Positions 40,577 through 52,269 of a stretch of 64,000 bases of DNA are shown here, in pieces. Numbering within the stretch: position 1 is the stretch's first letter; each line of letters opens with the position of its first letter. The translations under genes and the position numbers were made by a program. The notes below the pieces were generated by a model. It saw nothing but the letters and a program-made list of their open reading frames with translations. It had not been told where the DNA came from and did no database searches. Where the stretch lies: NCBI GenBank assembly GCA_004352715.1, contig SCFE01000015.1, forward strand, positions 1,656,986 to 1,720,985, read 5' to 3'. Source of the DNA: Hofstenia miamia. Its lineage: Eukaryota; Xenacoelomorpha; Acoela.

Positions 40577-41297
40577 CAGGGTTGGATTTGGGGGGGGCAC
40601 ACCCCCCTAAAACTTTCAAAGCTTACATAAACTTTGGTTTGAATACTTGTTGAAAAACTGCTCAGAGATTACCAATTTCAAATAACTGCCACCAAACTCG
40701 TTGAAATATTAAAACGTTAGAAGATTGTTTCCAGGCATAAGCTTATTTCCTGGGTGAAAATATCAAACAAGTGCCCATATAGGTTGGGAGTAACAAAGCG
40801 GGGGCCACACGATCAGTCTTTTGACTATAGTCAAAACTGCGGTTTTGCATTCTTTTGTCCATTAGTCAAACATTTTGAAGAGAGATTTAATGCTTTGATG
40901 CTTTTGTATTCACACAAAAACATCAACATTGGTGTTGATAAAATCATCAACATGTATACAGGTTGCCACGCAAGAAGAATGCTTCTACAGAACCCTCTAA
41001 GTTGTGAATAGAATAATTATTAGTGTTCTGTTTTGTTCACTTAATTTTGAAATATCATGTATATATATATTATGTTTCCTTGTAAAACTGGAATAAAAAA
41101 ATGTAGAAGATGAATTCATTGCTTTTCTTACTGACAAATACCCAATGTATACCATAGTTTTTGCCTAACTTGAATTTCAAGAAAGCATTTAAACTACCTG
41201 TCATGTTTTTTCTATTATTCTTATAGAAAATTATAATATATATGAAAAAAAGGTCGCCTCCCACGCCCCATAACTTGGAATCCTGAATCCGTCCCTG
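40577..41297. mobile_element. Short DNA-transposon-like element with CAGGG..GGATT ends
   Basis: The left end CAGGGTTGGATTTGGGG and the reverse complement of the right end, CAGGGACGGATTCAGG, share CAGGG-GGATT. Both subterminal regions are G-rich on the outer strand. A 5-bp AAATA occurs on both sides, though in A-rich context. The interior frame 40754-41011 (+, 85 aa) has Cys/His residues but no recognised transposase motif. Probably a non-autonomous or heavily decayed DNA transposon; the superfamily is not assigned. Confidence 0.5.
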
Positions 41298-43620
41298 AAA
41301 TACAATAAAATACATAAGAAGGTTAAAAATGTCGATGTAAAGCGATAGCTAAGCATAATTAACACAATACGTAACATGCAATATATATTTAAAAAAGATA
41401 ACGTAAAAATGCGAAGGTATAGAATAGGGTAAACGCGGACAAAAGAAACACTAATATAGGGTAAAAAAACAATGAGAAATGCAATAACACACGTAAAAAG
41501 TTTAAAAATAATATATATAAACCGACAATTAATGAAATTCGTAGCATGCGATAACACGCGAGAGCAAAGAAAACTTGAAATTCATAAATTAATTAAATAT
41601 TAAACAAATTACAGCATATAAAAGTATATTCATGCAAATATATACATTTTTAGTGTAAATCAAGTCCTCCTTAGTTGAGATTTTTAAATAAATAGGAACT
41701 TTTATACTTTGTAACCGCTTTAAATTTTCAGAGAATTTGTTCTTCCGATTTGTATTTATTTCCATATTATATTTATAGATTAGTAAAACCGAATTTATAG
41801 CTAACGTGACCACGTTGCATAAATTGTTAATGCAAAAATGTTATACATTCCGCTAACATTGTTATAAATATATTTTGTATAGTGCGGATGTACAGGATGC
41901 AATTATTATTTAAAATTCAAATAAATTTACTCAAAGTGTTATATGCATTAGGTACAACGTATAGAATTATATAGTTTCACACTAATATTGAACATGTACA
42001 TGGGACTAAACATAGGACCTTTTATAATTGAAGCATGTAGTTCAAGAACCTATTATGTGCAAATTGATTCAAAACGAGAAATCACCTTTTTAGCTTGCGT
42101 TTGCATATTTGTTTATCTAGTGTCGGCTAACTGATTCTTCATAAAGGTACAATCAAAATCATTGCCTTAAATAATGTGGGCAATCCACATATGTACACAA
42201 GGCCATGATTTTATGCACAAAGCGGTATCTCTCTATATATACATGTATGTATGTATGTATATATATATATTCGGCTGAAAATAGTTTTATTGTAATGAAA
42301 TTGTTGCGAACTCATAAGAGAAATCTAAGATGGGCTTCAATCATTCCAACAGGGACTACAATTCATGATTTTTAGAGAACAATTTAAATTCTCATTAAAA
42401 TTTAATCAAATATTCTCTATATTGATACACAAAAATTTCCTCAATAAATTATGTACTCAACAAAATGCCTATATTAGTTGTTGCAATAACACGAGTAAAG
42501 TACATTGAGTAATCGAAATTAATATATTCATATTTTTTCCACAATGTATTTACAAATTTCACCTAAAGGAAAGTAGTTGATTTACACTAAAAATGTATAG
42601 ATTTACACAAATATACTTTTATATCTCGCAATTTGTTAAATAATAGACGATAATTTTTTCTAAATTCCACGGTTAATTATGCAAAGTTATTAGTCTATAT
42701 CTATTTTTTGAACTTTTTACGTATATTATTGGATTTATTATCGTTTTTACCCTATATTAGTGTTTATTTTATACCTTCCCTACGTAAAAAAGAAAGGGTT
42801 GATTTGAAATGACAATTTCTAAATATAAATTATATTACCGGCAATTTCTCAATTCGCAACTCAAAACTAATATGTAAAATATGTAAACACAACTATTGTT
42901 GGTTCTAATATTACATGTTTACAAGCAATAATAAATGTTATTAAAATTGGATAAAAAAATATTTGCAATTTATCTTAAAAATTAAAATTTCTTTCATTAT
43001 TTATCTAAACGATTGCAAATAAAATAAAATAAAACTCACAAGCATCAAAATCTCTAAGTTATGAAATTTATTTTAAGACCTCCTAAGAATATATTGATGT
43101 ATTTAGAAATGCTCGTTTGATACTATTCTTTTATCTAGCTGTCGATAAAGAACTATCGTTTTCCATTATGGTAATGGGTTTCTTTAATGTAGTGCTTTAT
43201 TACATTTGTTCCATGATTTGTTTCATTGTCATATGTATATAGTAAATATTTAGTGTAGATTTTTGAAATGTATTAACTTCCTAACTTATATGTGAATAGA
43301 TTTATTTTGGAAAATCGAATTGCTGAAGAAAATTTTTTGGATCTAGGTCAACCGTAACAATTATGATATATTTCTCTAAAATAATTAAATTCTATGAGAC
43401 ATTCGTTTCCTTATGACTTTACATACCCTAAAAAGTTCATACATGTCTAACATAAATTCTTAGTAAATAATCTTTTAAAAATGATTGTTTAGAACTATGT
43501 AAAGTTATTAAAGTTTATTATACAAACTATCAATTTTTACAGCTTATAAATCGGTAGAAGTGCAATGTTTTATATTTCCCTATACATAACGACCCCAAAT
43601 ATATACTACTTTTCTCTAAT
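41298..43620. other. Gene-free AT-rich stretch
   Basis: Open frames at 41231-41557 and 41589-41813 (minus) are not recognisable. A TATG/TA microsatellite lies at 42233-42270. Confidence 0.5.
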
Positions 43621-43623
43621 TAA

Positions 43624-43911
43624 AAAAAGTGTAAGAAAAATGGACAAGATCCTACATGCTTTGCATGCTCAAAAACACATAAGCCTGGTGCTTGTTCAAC
43701 AAGACAACGATCGTGTGCTCTATGTTGCCGTTCCAAACAGTATGCAAAATTTGCTGCATATCAGCATACCCTCGATGGTAACTGTCCATCTCTTGCTCAA
43801 CACTTATCGCGTAGCATAGAAAATACTGATTTTGGTGTACGAGAAGATAATAATTACATCCAACGCAAAATTAGAAACATTTTAGAGTACAAATATAAGC
43901 ATAATGCTTAA
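43624..43911 (+). CDS. Cys/His-rich small reading frame, unknown, possibly retroelement ORF1 fragment
   Basis: The frame reads KKCKKNGQDPTCFACSKTHK, then PGACSTRQRSCALCCRSKQY, then a helix-rich tail, and stops at 43909. The Cys/His spacing (CFAC, KTHKPGAC, CALCC, then HTLDGNC) resembles tandem zinc knuckles such as those of retroelement nucleic-acid-binding proteins. It is about 95 codons, opens directly after a stop at 43621, and has no ATG at its beginning, so it is a fragment or a spliced exon (an AAAAAAG acceptor-like tract precedes it). The overlapping frame at 43565-43819 is a shadow. A second frame at 43904-44152 follows in another register and is unidentified. Confidence 0.35.
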   Translation, partial: KKCKKNGQDPTCFACSKTHKPGACSTRQRSCALCCRSKQYAKFAAYQHTLDGNCPSLAQHLSRSIENTDFGVREDNNYIQRKIRNILEYKYKHNA

Positions 43912-45034
43912 GTTTAAACAAGCCAACGTAGGAAAGTCAATCATAAGTGTATATGAAATCTTCCCTAACATTTGTTCTGACGAAGTTATTGCTTTCATGA
44001 TACAAGAACCTCTAAGAGAGAACAATGAAAAATATGGTTTCAGGAGTGTTTATACCGTTTTTGCGTCAGGGAACACACAATCGGCCATTACCAAGGTGGT
44101 GAGAGTGGAATGCAACGTAGTCGCTATATCTATATATTTTGATGACAGTTAGTGTATTTGACGTAGGGTTCTGTTTTTAGCTTACTTGTATGTATGCTAT
44201 AATCTTTGTAAATATTTTTATTCTATTTACGTGCTACTGTATAGCTATACCAATATATATATTTTATATTATTTCTCATTATTGGTTACCCACTAGTAGT
44301 GTTTATTTTTTATGCCTGTTTTCACGTTCATCTATCAGATATTAAAAAACAAGGCTATTTTGCAGTTAATGGAAAGTTATTATTTTTTACATGAAATAAC
44401 ACTTTTTCGACACAAAATCCTCCAATCTCATTTCCCCCAATCTGACATCACAAAATATTAAATACCGTGAGAGACATGATTTCAGTGAAATTGTAAGGTG
44501 CCATCCAAAAATGTGGAAATCCACAAATTCCCGAAAAATTCCAATGTGGGATTTTCATTAAATTTTGAAGTGTTTTAAAATATCTAAATTTTGTAAAAGT
44601 CATATTGGAAATTTTCAAAAAATTGGTTGCCAGTTCTTAAAATTTCCTAGATTTTTTAATATTACTTCCATTATCGCCTTTGATTGGTTTGACATCATTT
44701 CTGACCTCTTAAATACAAAATGTGCAGAAATTTCTTGGAAAACACTTACATTAAGCATTAATATATATTTATAGATTTAAGAGATTTATTTAATTTATAA
44801 GTATATGTTGAAATCATTGGGTTAATTTTTAAGTATAATGTAGAATCACTGGGGTGATTCTTGCAAACAAGAGAACACAGTTAAACTATTTCTCTATTTA
44901 CAGATGCTTGGGTGTCTTATATACAATGTGGATTTACAATATGCACAAACACTCATCAACAGAAAAGTGCATGACCTGACTGATAAATAACAACTACTGA
45001 CTGATAAATTTGCCAATTATAAATGATTTAATGC

Positions 45035-45450
45035 TTGCATCATTCTTTTCAAATTCCACAATTTATAGCCAACCAAGGGTTGCAAACACTAAATTTTGCA
45101 ATTCAATGCACCCAAATTACAGAGAGGCAGCAATTGGTTTTGTGGAGTTGTAGTGAATTCAGGATTGTTGTACAGTTCAATGTTGAATTACCCCTGAACA
45201 CAAAGTCAGCTCCTCCCAATATAATTGAAGTGGATGAAATACATTTGGAGATATTTTCTGTGATGTGTAGGGGGTGTGTTGCCCAAGCAGGGGGATGTAA
45301 ACATGTAGTTGTAATTATTGTGTGGTCATATTGCTAAAGTATTGAATCCTCTACAACAGATGTGAAATGCTATTGGCTAACATCACGCTTGTCTTTTACA
45401 AAAGTTTATTTTATCAAAGTAAATTGTATTTTTGTTTGAACTAACCTTTG
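45035..45450 (+). pseudogene. SWIM-type zinc-finger protein fragment
   Basis: The open frame to 45337 contains CRGCVAQAGGCKHVVVIIVW (from 45266), matching the CxC..CxH SWIM pattern except that the first pair is CxxC. The sequence after the stop, TTDVKCYW (about 45356-45380), continues the similarity to uncharacterised metazoan SWIM proteins, many of which also carry YqaJ-type nuclease domains. SWIM fingers occur in MuDR transposases as well as host factors. The frame is broken at 45335 and there is no intact upstream catalytic domain. Confidence 0.5.
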
Positions 45451-45899
45451 TGAAAATACCTAATTTGCAAATATATTCTAAACTAAATTATGGGATCTTG
45501 CTGTAATATACATTAAAGTAAAATAATATCCTTGTTTAAAAAACAATTAATGTATATCTATGCTGAAGAACTCAATCAAAAACTGCTGATATCAATATTC
45601 TATTTGGAGAGTGTGATAATGAAGAATTTGATGAATTTTAACATGAACTCTAAGTAATTATATAAGATACATTGTTACTTTACTTGTTACATTAATAAAT
45701 TATTGAATACACAAAATGGACTTAGAATTTTACTTCAAAGTTGTAGGAATATCTGAATAATGTAAATACATATGTTTCATTGATTCAGTACTTGTGGATT
45801 TTTATTTTGATCAAAAAAATTTTTTCCTAAAAATCTCCCAAACTTGGAGTGTGGCTTATACACAGGTAAATACTGTAATTCATGTAAAGTTGTGAAATA

Positions 45900-46850
45900 T
45901 AAAATGAACTTTACTCATTTTCCTACATCCATCTGCATTGCTGCCAGAGAGTTGCAACTACTGCATTCAACAATGCACAAGGTCTACTGCAAGAACTTAT
46001 GGTTGTATATTTGCTAAGTGCAACTGTTACAGGCTCTTGAGCCAAATGACAAACCAAAATGAAGAGAGTTTGCAGTAGAAATGCTGGAATGCATTTCTGA
46101 TGATGAAGCATTCCTTACATGAGTCTGTTTTAGTGAGGAGGCAACTTTTTATGTTTCAGGGAAATTAAACAGACACAATGTAAGAATCTGGGGTGAGAAA
46201 ACCCCCATGAGAATAGGGAGCTTTACTGGGCTAATCCAAAAGTGAATGTGTGGTGTGGAATCATGTTTGATCAAATAATTTGGCCATTTTTCTTCAATTG
46301 GGCAACAATTAATGCAGATGTTTACCTTGATGTTCTGACCAAATATCAGGCACCACAAATGATTGACCTACAACCAACCATTATCTTCCAGCAAGATGGT
46401 GCACCACCAAATTGGGGACGCCATTTTCGTCAGTTCCTCAATCAAACATTTCCAGACAGATGGATCAGAAGGGATTTACCAATTTGCCGGACACCAAGTT
46501 TGCCAGATATCACTTCCCTAGACTTCTTTTTATGGGGTTATGTAAAAGATATTGCATATTGAACAAAGGTACATGACATTGCTGACTAAAGCAAAGGATT
46601 CAGAAATTCCATTGCCACCATTGATGGACCTATGCTACAGCAAACATCATAAGAAATAGAGTACCAACTTGATGTCCTTTGTGCAACTAATGGTGCTCAT
46701 ATAGAGGCCTATTAAATATTGTTAAAAAACATTAATAAATAATTATTAAAATGAAAAAAATCAGGTAAAGATATCTCATAAACTGCTTTTATAATAAATT
46801 TTTCAAATTGTAAAGAGACTTTGTGGACACCCTGTATAAAATAGATTTCT
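45900..46850 (+). pseudogene. Mariner/IS630-family transposase relic, DD41D spacing
   Basis: In-frame pieces include ARELQLLHSTMHKV (HTH end), LLQALEPNDKPK, REFAVEMLECISDDEAFLT, then FSEEATFYVSGKLNRHNVRI, KVNVWCGIMFD, IFQQDGAPPNWGRHFRQFLN and PDITSLDFFLWGYVKD. These are typical of a widespread animal Tc1/mariner group. Forty-one residues separate the second and third acidic residues (QQDGAPP to SLDFF), hence DD41D. The first catalytic Asp is Glu (FSEEA), and stops occur around 46016, 46057, 46122 and 46561. A GACACCCTGTATAAA terminus-like word lies at 46827-46841. Confidence 0.85.
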
Positions 46851-47599
46851 TCAAAAAAACAAGAGTGTCACTATATTTAATTCTTCACCAATAAAATGCT
46901 CATGGTATGAAATTCTTAGGAATTTTGCTCTCAACCAATGAAATTGCTCATGGAAATTATATTATAAACAACAAAAAATTACAGCATTATAGTTTCAGTA
47001 TTTAAGAGGTCAGAAATTACATCAAAAAATTGAAAATGGTAATGGGATTAAAACAAAATGGGTAATAGTGTAAAATCTATGTAATTTTCAGAGCTGGAAA
47101 CCTTTTTTTGCTATTCTCTCTAGCAATTATATAGAAATTTGATATTTTAATACATTTCCAAATTTAATGAAATTGGAAAATGTTTCTTAGGATTAGGAGG
47201 AGGGCTAGAGTTAAGTTTCAATACAAATGATATCATTAGAACTTTGTTCTTGAAATTTTTGATGATAGCAACTAGAATAAATTCCTAGTAAACTTATTGG
47301 ATTATAATATTAAAATTTTAAATTCTTCATAAACTGCAAAATGTATTTAATTACAATTTAAGGCATAACATTTAATCTTCATAGTTTCTATGTATAATTA
47401 GTAGTACAGTTGTACTTTTCAAAACTCTTGGACTTTGAAATATTGATCAGAACCTTCCAATTTCACTGAAATCATGTCACTAACAGTATTTAATATTTTG
47501 TGACATCAGATTTCAGGGAAATGAGATTGGGGGAAGTGAGATACTACCAATAATATTAATAATAAACAATTTTTGTGTCAACAAAGTGTGCCAACAAAT

Positions 47600-48290
47600 A
47601 AAATGAACTTAGAATAAACTTACACAGAGAAAATCATTGATGATTATCTTCAATAGAATTTACCCAATAATTAAACTATGACTTACATCAGAAGTAATAG
47701 CATGTTTATTAAAATATACAGAGCTAACTATAATAGCAATACAAATATATACAACACTGGACTAGGTGAATCTCTGAGCAATCATTAACTTTTTCCTTAC
47801 TGAGCATGTAAACCAGAGAAAATATTATGAATCATAAATATATTAAAGTTTTTACATAAGATATGTAAGTAAAATGCCAAACTAATTCAATAGCAGTTGA
47901 AAATTCAGTATTTGCAGAAATATGAAGCATGCTAATACCTGTGGAACTATGTCAAATAAATGCAATGATTTCTATATGGTCACTGCAATGGAGTTACATG
48001 CAAAATCATAGAAACAATTAGGGAAATATGAGAATGTTTATATGGATGTTTGAATGAATGTAATTTCACTTGGAGCACAACTAAGGCCTCTAAAAGGATT
48101 TTAAAAAAGTGTAATTTCAGTATTGGTTCTTTGAAGAAGTGTACTTTATTTAGTTGTTCTTATGATTTAAACATGTTGCTTGAATAAACTTTGTGAGGGA
48201 AAATGCAGCAATTCTTTGCAAGTGTAAACATCAAGCAGGTGTAATAATTAGCTTTACATAAAACAGTCAGAATTCACATGTAGATTTTCA
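47600..48290. other. Gene-free stretch
   Basis: No coding or repeat structure recognised. Confidence 0.5.
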
Positions 48291-48299
48291 ATTAGAATA

Positions 48300-49180
48300 A
48301 ATTTAGTTTAGCTTCACAGTTGTGTTATTTTGGATTCACCATTTTGTGGTTTAGTAAACTTTGCTTCAAAATTGCCCAAATGTTTTCAAAAAAATTTAAA
48401 TCAGGGCTATATGGGGCCATTTTCAGCCTCAATGTTGTTTTCTTCGAAAAAATCTTTGACTATTTTGGCTTTATGTATGGGTGCATTGTCTTGTTGAAAA
48501 ACATACATAGGTATAGAATCTCCTCTTTTGCATTTTCCAACAAACTAACATACCCTGATGAATTGAGAATATTCATTCAAGAATATAAAACTTTTTTACC
48601 ATCTTCACTAATCGCACCCCAGTAAATAATGAATACTCTATCTGTGGATATTGACTTAATGTGTGCATCTGAAAATTTGGTAACATTTTTTTGCCAAACA
48701 ACTATGTTTCCATTGCTACTGAGTTTTACCCAGGTCTCGTCACTGAAGATCACTTGTTCCAAGTTGCCAGCTGTTCTGTTGCATTTTTCTTGGCACCATT
48801 GTCAAAGTGGGTTTTTTGGCGACTGATTTGCCAAAAATTCCGTTTTTATGCAGAACTCTGTGAATAGTTCGAACTGAGACTATCAAACTGCAAGAAAAAC
48901 TGTTCCACTCAGTAGTGACGTGCCTTATGCTTTGCTTTGGGTCATTTTTCACATGATGTACCAGTAAATTGTAATCTCTTTTTGTCAATTTTTGCTTTCT
49001 CCCCGTTGATTTACCAGCTGTAAATGTACCATTTCTCTCATATCTTGCAAAAGCAGACTGGGCTGAAGATCTGCTTTTTAAATCAAGAACTTCTACTATT
49101 TTCTTCCATGAATAATGTTGTTTTTGCAGAATAACAACTTGCAAAACAATAGAATCAGACAATGGTTTTCCCATTTCAAG
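48300..49180 (-). pseudogene. Tc1-like transposase relic
   Basis: The N-terminal frame (49174-48740) starts MGKPLSDSIVLQVVILQ, carries an HTH region (VSVRTIHRVLHKNGIFGKS) and ends in a frameshift. The next frame (48762-48577) contains the first catalytic motif FSDETWV and VVWQKN. Further downstream are QQDNAPIHKAKIVKDFF and, after another frameshift, APYSPDLNFFENIWAILK, giving the DDE triad of the Tc1 type. At least two frameshifts and a stop make it inactive. I could not define terminal inverted repeats. Confidence 0.88.
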
Positions 49181-49599
49181 CGTTTTATGCTATTACAATG
49201 GAAGAAACAATGGTTAGAATGCAAGGAAAAAAAGTGGTGTAAGAAGTTTAAACAAGATTTTTTCCAAGTACAATAAAACGCAGAAGTGACTGTATTTTGT
49301 CAAATCACAAATCTTTATGACTTAAAACATTATTAACTTAAAGACAACATTTTTACGCCTCTTGTTGCCCATGGTACCAAACAATGAGTTTGTTACTACC
49401 TTGTAGTAATTATCAAGATAACAAAGATGTCTGTAGCATTTTGTATATATTTCTATCACAATTATGTAATGTAAAACATTCAGGGTTTTTGAAATTATAA
49501 TACATTTTTAAAGCGTCATTTTTCAATGATTAATTCTTGACAGAATTCGTAAACCAAGGCTTGTAATTCTTCCTATTTTGGCGTAAGCTCAAAAGGATT

Positions 49600-50870
49600 T
49601 TCTTTTGCCAAAAGGATCAAGCATGTCTAAAAAACTTTGAGTTAACATCGAATCCTTCTGTACAAGATGGCTTTCAGTAGAATTTAGAGATATATGGAAT
49701 GATTCTCAACAGTCTGTTAGAAAACCTGAAGAGAAAAATGACAATTTTGATAATCTTTTCACAGCTAAGAAAGCATTAAATCAGCCACTTTTGTTTGCAG
49801 AAGACGATTTGCATAACCAAGTCAACCGAGTGATAAACTGCAAATGTTTTTCACAAAACACTGCTGAAACTAGATGCTTTCTTTCTGTGAAAGATTCTAT
49901 TCATCTTCAGCAAATCATCCCATTAACTTCTGTAGCATGCTTAAGACTTACATCTAGTTTTAATATTCGAGAAATATGAGATCGTTTCCAAAAGAAACAG
50001 CATTTGGGTTTTTTGATCTCTGAGTTGATAATTTAATTGGACTATTTGAAGCGATTTCATCTGTCTTATTCGGAACCACTCTGCATGCACCTTTGAACCA
50101 CTTGTTAGCGGGCAATGCTCCAGTTGAAACAGTCCTATTCATAGCAGGGGCCACTATAGTTGCCCTTAAACCTGTTCCTGAAGTCAGTCTTGATATCAGA
50201 CCAATTGCTGTCGGAGATATCCTCAGATGTTTGATTGAAACGGCATTAACAAAATTACTGGATCCAATGTAATTGAATTGCTTCAGCTAAACCAATGTGG
50301 AGTAGCTTGTTCTGTGATGATCTTGTGATTTATAAGATGCGAAATGTCATCACTGACCATGGAATGATGAGAACTTTGCTATTCTTAAAATTGAATTGAA
50401 GAAAGGTTTGTAATAATATATCTTGTCAAGCTGTTATGGACCAATGTGAAATTCTCTTTCTCGAGATATTATCATGGATTACCTATTGTTATAAATAACA
50501 TCTGCTGTTATGGTATACAACTGGCACATTTCTTTCAGTAACGGGTTTTAAACAGGATGATTCGCAGGGTACAATGTTATTTGCCTTACATTTCATACCT
50601 TGATGCTGAAGCGCAATGAAATCCAAGATCTGATCTATAATTTTCGGTACTTAGATGATGAAATATTATGTGGCACAAGAGAATCCTTTTTCAGATGCCG
50701 ACAAGTGGTTCAAGAGTCTAACAAATGGTTAGGACTTAGTCTAAATATGAAGAAATGGGAAATATTCAGTCGTCAATAGCTCTCTATTTCCGGAAGAAAT
50801 TCCGAAATCTAACAAATATAATATGGAAATACTAGGAGATAATGAATTTTGTGATACGATCGCTTAAAAT
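49600..50870 (+). pseudogene. LINE reverse transcriptase relic of the RPIAVG / YLDD type
   Basis: Coding frames switch often. Recognisable pieces are APLNHLLAGNAPVETVLFIA (about 50085-50145), DIRPIAVGDILRCLIETAL (about 50190-50248), QDDSQGTMLFAL (about 50557-50592) and FRYLDDEILCGTRESFF (about 50643-50693), followed by WLGLSLNMKKWEIF. This order (RPIAVG, QGD-type loop, YLDD catalytic box, GL-LN-KKSE) is that of a LINE RT family common in invertebrates. The copy is truncated by a 1000-N gap at 50902 and has many stops. Confidence 0.75.
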
Positions 50871-51920
50871 AAAGTAAATGCAGCAAAAAAAATTCTTAGC
50901 ANNNNNNNNNNNNNNNNNNNNNNNNNNNNNNNNNNNNNNNNNNNNNNNNNNNNNNNNNNNNNNNNNNNNNNNNNNNNNNNNNNNNNNNNNNNNNNNNNNN
51001 NNNNNNNNNNNNNNNNNNNNNNNNNNNNNNNNNNNNNNNNNNNNNNNNNNNNNNNNNNNNNNNNNNNNNNNNNNNNNNNNNNNNNNNNNNNNNNNNNNNN
51101 NNNNNNNNNNNNNNNNNNNNNNNNNNNNNNNNNNNNNNNNNNNNNNNNNNNNNNNNNNNNNNNNNNNNNNNNNNNNNNNNNNNNNNNNNNNNNNNNNNNN
51201 NNNNNNNNNNNNNNNNNNNNNNNNNNNNNNNNNNNNNNNNNNNNNNNNNNNNNNNNNNNNNNNNNNNNNNNNNNNNNNNNNNNNNNNNNNNNNNNNNNNN
51301 NNNNNNNNNNNNNNNNNNNNNNNNNNNNNNNNNNNNNNNNNNNNNNNNNNNNNNNNNNNNNNNNNNNNNNNNNNNNNNNNNNNNNNNNNNNNNNNNNNNN
51401 NNNNNNNNNNNNNNNNNNNNNNNNNNNNNNNNNNNNNNNNNNNNNNNNNNNNNNNNNNNNNNNNNNNNNNNNNNNNNNNNNNNNNNNNNNNNNNNNNNNN
51501 NNNNNNNNNNNNNNNNNNNNNNNNNNNNNNNNNNNNNNNNNNNNNNNNNNNNNNNNNNNNNNNNNNNNNNNNNNNNNNNNNNNNNNNNNNNNNNNNNNNN
51601 NNNNNNNNNNNNNNNNNNNNNNNNNNNNNNNNNNNNNNNNNNNNNNNNNNNNNNNNNNNNNNNNNNNNNNNNNNNNNNNNNNNNNNNNNNNNNNNNNNNN
51701 NNNNNNNNNNNNNNNNNNNNNNNNNNNNNNNNNNNNNNNNNNNNNNNNNNNNNNNNNNNNNNNNNNNNNNNNNNNNNNNNNNNNNNNNNNNNNNNNNNNN
51801 NNNNNNNNNNNNNNNNNNNNNNNNNNNNNNNNNNNNNNNNNNNNNNNNNNNNNNNNNNNNNNNNNNNNNNNNNNNNNNNNNNNNNNNNNNNNNNNNNNNN
51901 NTATATATATATATATATAT

Positions 51921-52165
51921 ATCGATGTGTCCACCTAATCAGGTAATTGAGGAAATGCCTCAATTTGATAATGCTCTCGTCCAATGTCTGGAGGATTCAA
52001 TCAACACTGAAGTTACTTTTCGTGCTAAGATACAAGCACAGTTGAGTCGAAGTAGAGTAGTAGTAGTAGTAGAGAAGGACTTGGTCTTCATTCTCATGTT
52101 CATCATTCTTCAACTGCTTACATTTCTTCGCACACAACCAATGGAACTGGTTTCAATATAAAGGA
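51921..52165 (+). pseudogene. LINE C-terminal fragment, probable
   Basis: An open frame after the 1000-N gap contains FDNALVQCLEDSINTEVTFR, which resembles the linker between RT and the Cys/His tail of the same LINE type as at 49600-50870. A TAG microsatellite near 52055-52072 then disrupts it. The assignment rests on weak similarity. Confidence 0.35.
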
Positions 52166-52269
52166 AATAATCAATCCTTATAATTCGAAAGTTGCATCTA
52201 ATGATCAAATATATCAATAGGAATCACTTCCACCAGGCATTCGTCAATCTGACTTATCAAAATGCTTTT

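Larger units (their letters stand above)
44400..47590. mobile_element. DNA element with long terminal inverted repeats, carrying a SWIM-finger relic and a DD41D mariner relic
   Basis: Shared inverted words define the arms: 44422-44436 with 47516-47530 (CCAATCTCATTTCCC), about 44452-44466 with 47486-47500 (an AAATATTAAATAC core), 44474-44492 with 47459-47477, and 44698-44716 with 46998-47016 (TTTCTGACCTCTTAAATAC). The left arm is about 350 bp; the right arm is about 630 bp and is interrupted. The interior holds a SWIM zinc-finger reading frame and a separate mariner-type transposase. Long inverted repeats plus a SWIM finger point toward a Mutator-like or similar DNA transposon, but no DDE core of such a family was found. 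Ends and target duplications are approximate. Confidence 0.65.

Noticed and set aside
48320-48826. Plus-strand frames of 101 and 65 aa
   Set aside because: Antisense to the Tc1 transposase relic, whose DDE motifs are on the minus strand.
50864-52161. Long reading frames on both strands across the second 1000-N gap
   Set aside because: Open only because the gap has no bases to create stops; just the last 80 or so codons on the plus strand are real sequence.
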